Shown: piece by piece, positions 7,389 through 9,257 of the stretch | Layout of the letters: every line of letters starts with the position of its first letter | Position numbering within the stretch: position 1 is the first letter of the stretch | Assembly: GCA_024642445.1 (NCBI GenBank) | Contig: JAHEBG010000029.1 | Coordinates: 1 to 9,257, forward strand | Source of the DNA: Gammaproteobacteria bacterium | GTDB taxonomy: Bacteria > Pseudomonadota > Gammaproteobacteria > Xanthomonadales > Xanthomonadaceae | Direction of reading: 5' to 3' | DNA length: 9,257 nucleotides | Made by a program: the position numbers and the translations under genes | The notes under the pieces: model-generated | The model's database searches: none | Seen by the model: the letters and a program-made list of their open reading frames with translations, nothing else | What the model was told of the DNA's origin: nothing

Positions 7389-7936
7389 CAGAAGTTGGGT
7401 TTAACCGGCGCCTCTTCGAAGCGCTGAACCGATTCGGATATGATGCGTTTGGCCTCTTCAACGCCGCCCCAGCCGTCCAGTTTCACCCACTTGCCTTTTT
7501 CCAAGTCTTTATAGTGTTCGAAAAAGTGGCCAATGCGGTCGAGCCAATGCTGTGAAACGTCTGCGATGTCATGGATTTTTGCGTAACCGTCAAACACCTT
7601 GTCTATAGGCACCGCCACCAATTTTTCATCCGAGCCGGCTTCATCCTGCATGCGCAGAACGCCCACAGGACGGCAACGGATAACCGAGCCCGGTACCAGC
7701 GGCAGTGGCAGTATCACCAGCACATCGGCCGGGTCGCCGTCACCGCACAGGGTGTGCGGAATATAGCCGTAATTGCACGGATAGCGCATTGGGGTCGAAA
7801 GAATACGGTCAACGAAGATGGCGCCAGTGGCTTTATCCACTTCGTATTTTACCGGCTCGGCATCCTTGGGGATTTCGATGATGACATTGATTTCATTCGG
7901 CACATCTTTGCCGGTTTGTACCAGATCCAGACCCAC
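7388..7936 (-). CDS. ppa: Soluble inorganic pyrophosphatase, family I
   Basis: This cytoplasmic enzyme hydrolyses pyrophosphate to two phosphates and so pulls biosynthetic reactions forward. The 182-residue length is that of bacterial family I enzymes. The signature DGDPADV is at 66-72. The metal-binding acidic residues are Asp66, Asp71, Asp98 and Asp103, equivalent to E. coli Asp65, 70, 97 and 102. EIPKDAEPVKYEVDK at 21-35 and the RYPCNYGYIP block at 51-60 are also typical. It starts with GTG at 7936, supported by AAGGAG with 6 nt spacing at 7948-7943 and by the family N-terminus MGLxLV. It is a single-gene unit with its own promoter region and terminator. A membrane H+-pyrophosphatase gene lies about 0.9 kb away on the same strand. 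The sequence closely resembles Xanthomonas-type Ppa as I remember it. Confidence 0.97.
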   Translation of the reverse strand: MGLDLVQTGKDVPNEINVIIEIPKDAEPVKYEVDKATGAIFVDRILSTPMRYPCNYGYIPHTLCGDGDPADVLVILPLPLVPGSVIRCRPVGVLRMQDEAGSDEKLVAVPIDKVFDGYAKIHDIADVSQHWLDRIGHFFEHYKDLEKGKWVKLDGWGGVEEAKRIISESVQRFEEAPVKPNF

Positions 7937-8139
7937 GGGCTACTCCTTATATTTCTTGGCGTGCATGATAACCCAGCCAAGCTGAATGTTCACTCAAAAG
8001 CCCGTACTTTAGTAGTATCTAAATGAAATTCCTAAGAATCCATGCAGAATAGTCAATTGAGGCGGATTTGATGTCGGTCAAAGGCGGCCCGGTTGGCTTG
8101 GCGTACACTGGCTATTCACTCACCGTTTTGGAGCTTTGT
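7937..8139. promoter_or_regulatory. Divergent intergenic region between ppa and the DUF465 gene
   Basis: A 203 bp gene-free stretch holding the promoters of two divergent genes. The part at about 8005-8060 is visibly richer in A and T than its surroundings. It contains an interrupted dyad TTTAG-N6-CTAAA (8008-8023), a perfect palindrome TCAATTGA (8053-8060) and a dyad TTGA-N6-TCAA (8068-8081). TACACT at 8104-8109 could be the -10 of the DUF465 gene, with no clear -35. The dyads could be operator sites, but short repeats of this size also arise by chance. Confidence 0.45.
7965..7992 (-). promoter_or_regulatory. Candidate promoter of ppa
   Basis: On the minus strand TGAACA (7992-7987) and TATCAT (7970-7965) are separated by 16 bp and resemble -35 and -10 elements. 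The -35 matches 4 of 6 bases and the -10 matches 5 of 6. Transcription would begin near 7958, leaving a short leader with a strong Shine-Dalgarno sequence. Inferred from hexamers and spacing only. Confidence 0.4.
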
Positions 8140-8388
8140 ATGCAATCAGCCCTGTTATCCCACGCGCTCGCCGTCGAATTTCCCGAGTTGGCTGATACCG
8201 TTCACCGTCTCAAGGCGGACAATTCCCATTTTGCTCGGTTGCTGGGCGAACATGACGCCATCGATCAGAAAATCGCCCGTGACGAACAGAAAATCGAAGT
8301 CTTGAACGACGAGACCCTGCATGAACTGAAGCAGCAGCGCCTGAAGTTGAAAGACGAGCTTTACCGTATGGCAACACAGGCTGAGTGA
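8140..8388 (+). CDS. Small DUF465 (YdcH/SlyX-like) helical protein
   Basis: An 82-residue, highly charged and probably all-helical protein. It shows the DUF465/YdcH pattern: a FPEL segment at 14-17, HRLKADNSHFARLL in the first helix, then DQKIARDEQKIEVL and the C-terminal block LKQQRLKLKDELYRM. The whole chain should form a helical hairpin or coiled coil. The function of this family is not established; members are small cytoplasmic proteins. The start at 8140 was chosen because GGAG lies 6 nt upstream (8130-8133) and the family N-terminus fits. A frame open to 8068 would add 24 residues with no ribosome binding site. The gene converges on the VOC gene with a 5 bp gap. Confidence 0.85.
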   Translation: MQSALLSHALAVEFPELADTVHRLKADNSHFARLLGEHDAIDQKIARDEQKIEVLNDETLHELKQQRLKLKDELYRMATQAE

Positions 8389-8398
8389 ATCCCTCAGC
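8380..8398. other. Short inverted repeat spanning the two convergent stop codons
   Basis: GCTGAG (8380-8385) and CTCAGC (8393-8398) form a perfect 6 bp stem with a 7 nt loop. The loop contains the TGA stop of the DUF465 gene, and the right arm contains the stop of the VOC gene. No T run follows on either strand, so it is not a standard Rho-independent terminator, but it may slow polymerase or protect the 3' ends of both transcripts. Confidence 0.4.
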
Positions 8399-8771
8399 TC
8401 TGCGTCCAGCAGAAAACGTTGAGTTTATTGCCGTCCAGATCACGGAAATATCCGGCATAGAAGCCGGTCAGCCCGCGTTGCCCTGCCGGGCCTTCGTCGG
8501 TGGCACCCAAGGCCAAGGCCTTGGCATACAGCCGGTCGACTTTTTCGTTGCTGTCTACTACCAGGGCAACCATGGTGCCGTTGCCGGCAGTAGCAGGCTG
8601 GCCATCGAAGGGTTTGATGATGCCTAGGCTGGGTTGCCCGGGACTTACCGCCCAAGCGATAAAGCGCTCACTTTCCATGAAACGCCGGGCGCCGATTTCC
8701 GCCAGCAGTGCATCGTAAAAAGTAGCCGCCCGTTCAATATCATTGGTACCCAAAGTAAGATATCCAATCAT
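8394..8771 (-). CDS. VOC superfamily (glyoxalase/bleomycin-resistance fold) protein
   Basis: A 125-residue single-domain protein with the paired beta-alpha-beta-beta-beta pattern of the VOC fold. It opens with MIGYLTLGTNDIERAATFYD and closes with GFYAGYFRDLDGNKLNVF, both hallmark blocks of the lactoylglutathione-lyase-like group. The usual metal ligands are not seen: Tyr4, Met67 and Asn118 stand where relatives commonly have His, His and Glu/Gln, and the whole protein has no histidine. It may therefore bind a ligand without metal catalysis. The substrate is unknown. The start at 8771 is supported by GGGAG (8783-8779) with 7 nt spacing. It follows the hppA terminator, so it needs its own promoter or readthrough; I see no good promoter in the 40 bp available. 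Confidence 0.85.
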   Translation of the reverse strand: MIGYLTLGTNDIERAATFYDALLAEIGARRFMESERFIAWAVSPGQPSLGIIKPFDGQPATAGNGTMVALVVDSNEKVDRLYAKALALGATDEGPAGQRGLTGFYAGYFRDLDGNKLNVFCWTQS

Positions 8772-8814
8772 TGCTGTGCTCCCGTTGCTGTTGAGGCGAT
8801 TGTCGCATGAAAAG

Positions 8815-8840
8815 AAAAACCCCGCCGAAGCGGGGTTTTT
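8815..8840 (-). terminator. Rho-independent terminator of the H+-pyrophosphatase gene
   Basis: CCCCGC (8820-8825) and GCGGGG (8830-8835) form a 6 bp GC stem. On the minus strand the loop reads TTCG closed by C-G, the very stable UUCG tetraloop, and the stem is followed by a run of T (complement of 8819-8815). It lies about 20 nt downstream of the stop codon of the gene it closes. The run of T at 8836-8840 could make it work in both directions. Confidence 0.93.
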
Positions 8841-8859
8841 CAGTTGAACCCGAGAGTAC

Positions 8860-9257
8860 TTAAGCCAGAAACGGAATCAGCAGCAAGGCCACAATGTTGA
8901 TGATTTTGATCAACGGGTTGATGGCCGGACCGGCGGTGTCCTTGTACGGATCGCCAACGGTATCGCCGGTGACTGCGGCTTTATGGGCTTCAGAACCTTT
9001 ACCGCCGTGGTGGCCTTCTTCGATGTATTTCTTGGCGTTATCCCAGGCGCCACCACCGGTGCACATGGAAATGGCCAGAAACAGACCGGTGACGATGGTG
9101 CCCATCAGCAGGCCACCCAGGGCGTCTGCACCCAAGGTCATGCCAACAATTACCGGAATCAAAAGCGGCAACAGCGAAGGGATGATCATTTCACGGATGG
9201 CGGATTGGGTCAGCAAATCGACAGCTTTGTCGTACTGCGGCTTACCGGTGCCCTCCA
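8860..9257 (-). CDS. hppA: Membrane-bound proton-translocating pyrophosphatase, C-terminal 131 residues, truncated by the window edge
   Basis: H+-PPases are large polytopic inner-membrane proteins, usually 650-800 residues, that couple PPi hydrolysis to ion pumping. Visible here are the conserved C-terminal blocks [17 protein letters not shown], the [17 protein letters not shown] segment and [20 protein letters not shown], followed by [17 protein letters not shown] at the end. Three membrane helices can be seen: the [15 protein letters not shown] region, the [15 protein letters not shown] region and the last 20 residues. The frame is open through the right edge, so no start codon is seen here. 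The residues that decide K+ dependence lie outside the window, so I cannot say which subfamily it belongs to or whether it pumps H+ or Na+. The stop is TAA at 8862-8860. Confidence 0.95.
   Translation of the reverse strand, partial: EGTGKPQYDKAVDLLTQSAIREMIIPSLLPLLIPVIVGMTLGADALGGLLMGTIVTGLFLAISMCTGGGAWDNAKKYIEEGHHGGKGSEAHKAAVTGDTVGDPYKDTAGPAINPLIKIINIVALLLIPFLA

Noticed and set aside
7571..8026. 151-residue plus-strand frame opposite ppa
   Set aside because: It is antisense to a well-supported pyrophosphatase gene and spans the divergent promoter region; no motif is seen.
8068..8139. 24-residue extension of the DUF465 protein
   Set aside because: There is no ribosome binding site at the upstream ATG, while GGAG stands 6 nt before the ATG at 8140, where the family N-terminus begins.
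1..9257. A CRISPR array, tRNA/rRNA gene, insertion sequence, defence island or other mobile system
   Set aside because: I looked for direct repeats, terminal inverted repeats, cloverleaf patterns and transposase or integrase motifs and found none. The genes are intact and look like core metabolism.

Overview
The window looks like ordinary chromosome from a gammaproteobacterium, most probably of the Xanthomonadaceae/Lysobacterales. I base this on the sequence of the soluble pyrophosphatase, on its proximity to a proton-pumping pyrophosphatase gene, and on a moderately high G+C content judged by eye. The taxonomic call is recognition from memory, not a search result. I see no tRNA, rRNA, insertion sequence, phage gene or CRISPR array.

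Layout. 1-3456 (minus strand): glycogen module, glgP followed 11 nt later by glgB, whose 3' part lies outside the window. 3457-3589: a short divergent promoter region. 3590-4759 (plus): an exported serine hydrolase of the penicillin-binding/class A beta-lactamase fold. 4756-7295 (minus): a two-gene unit made of a small four-helix membrane protein and a molybdopterin oxidoreductase. Its last gene overlaps the serine hydrolase gene tail to tail by 4 bp. 7388-7936 (minus): soluble inorganic pyrophosphatase ppa, closed by a strong terminator. 7937-8139: divergent regulatory region. 8140-8388 (plus): small coiled-coil DUF465/YdcH-like protein. 8394-8771 (minus): a VOC (glyoxalase-fold) protein. 8815-8840: terminator. 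8860-9257 (minus): C-terminal part of a membrane H+-pyrophosphatase, with its 5' part outside the window.

How the genes fit together. GlgP and GlgB belong to glycogen turnover: GlgP releases glucose-1-phosphate, and GlgB makes the alpha-1,6 branches. Ppa and HppA both hydrolyse PPi, the first in the cytosol and the second coupled to ion pumping. PPi is also the by-product of ADP-glucose synthesis, so the neighbourhood has a loose energy-storage and PPi theme, but nothing here shows co-regulation. The least explained part is the membrane-protein/molybdoenzyme pair, which has no electron-transfer subunit and carries an Asp where formate-dehydrogenase-like enzymes carry the Cys/Sec molybdenum ligand. 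I found no convincing new defence, mobile or RNA system.
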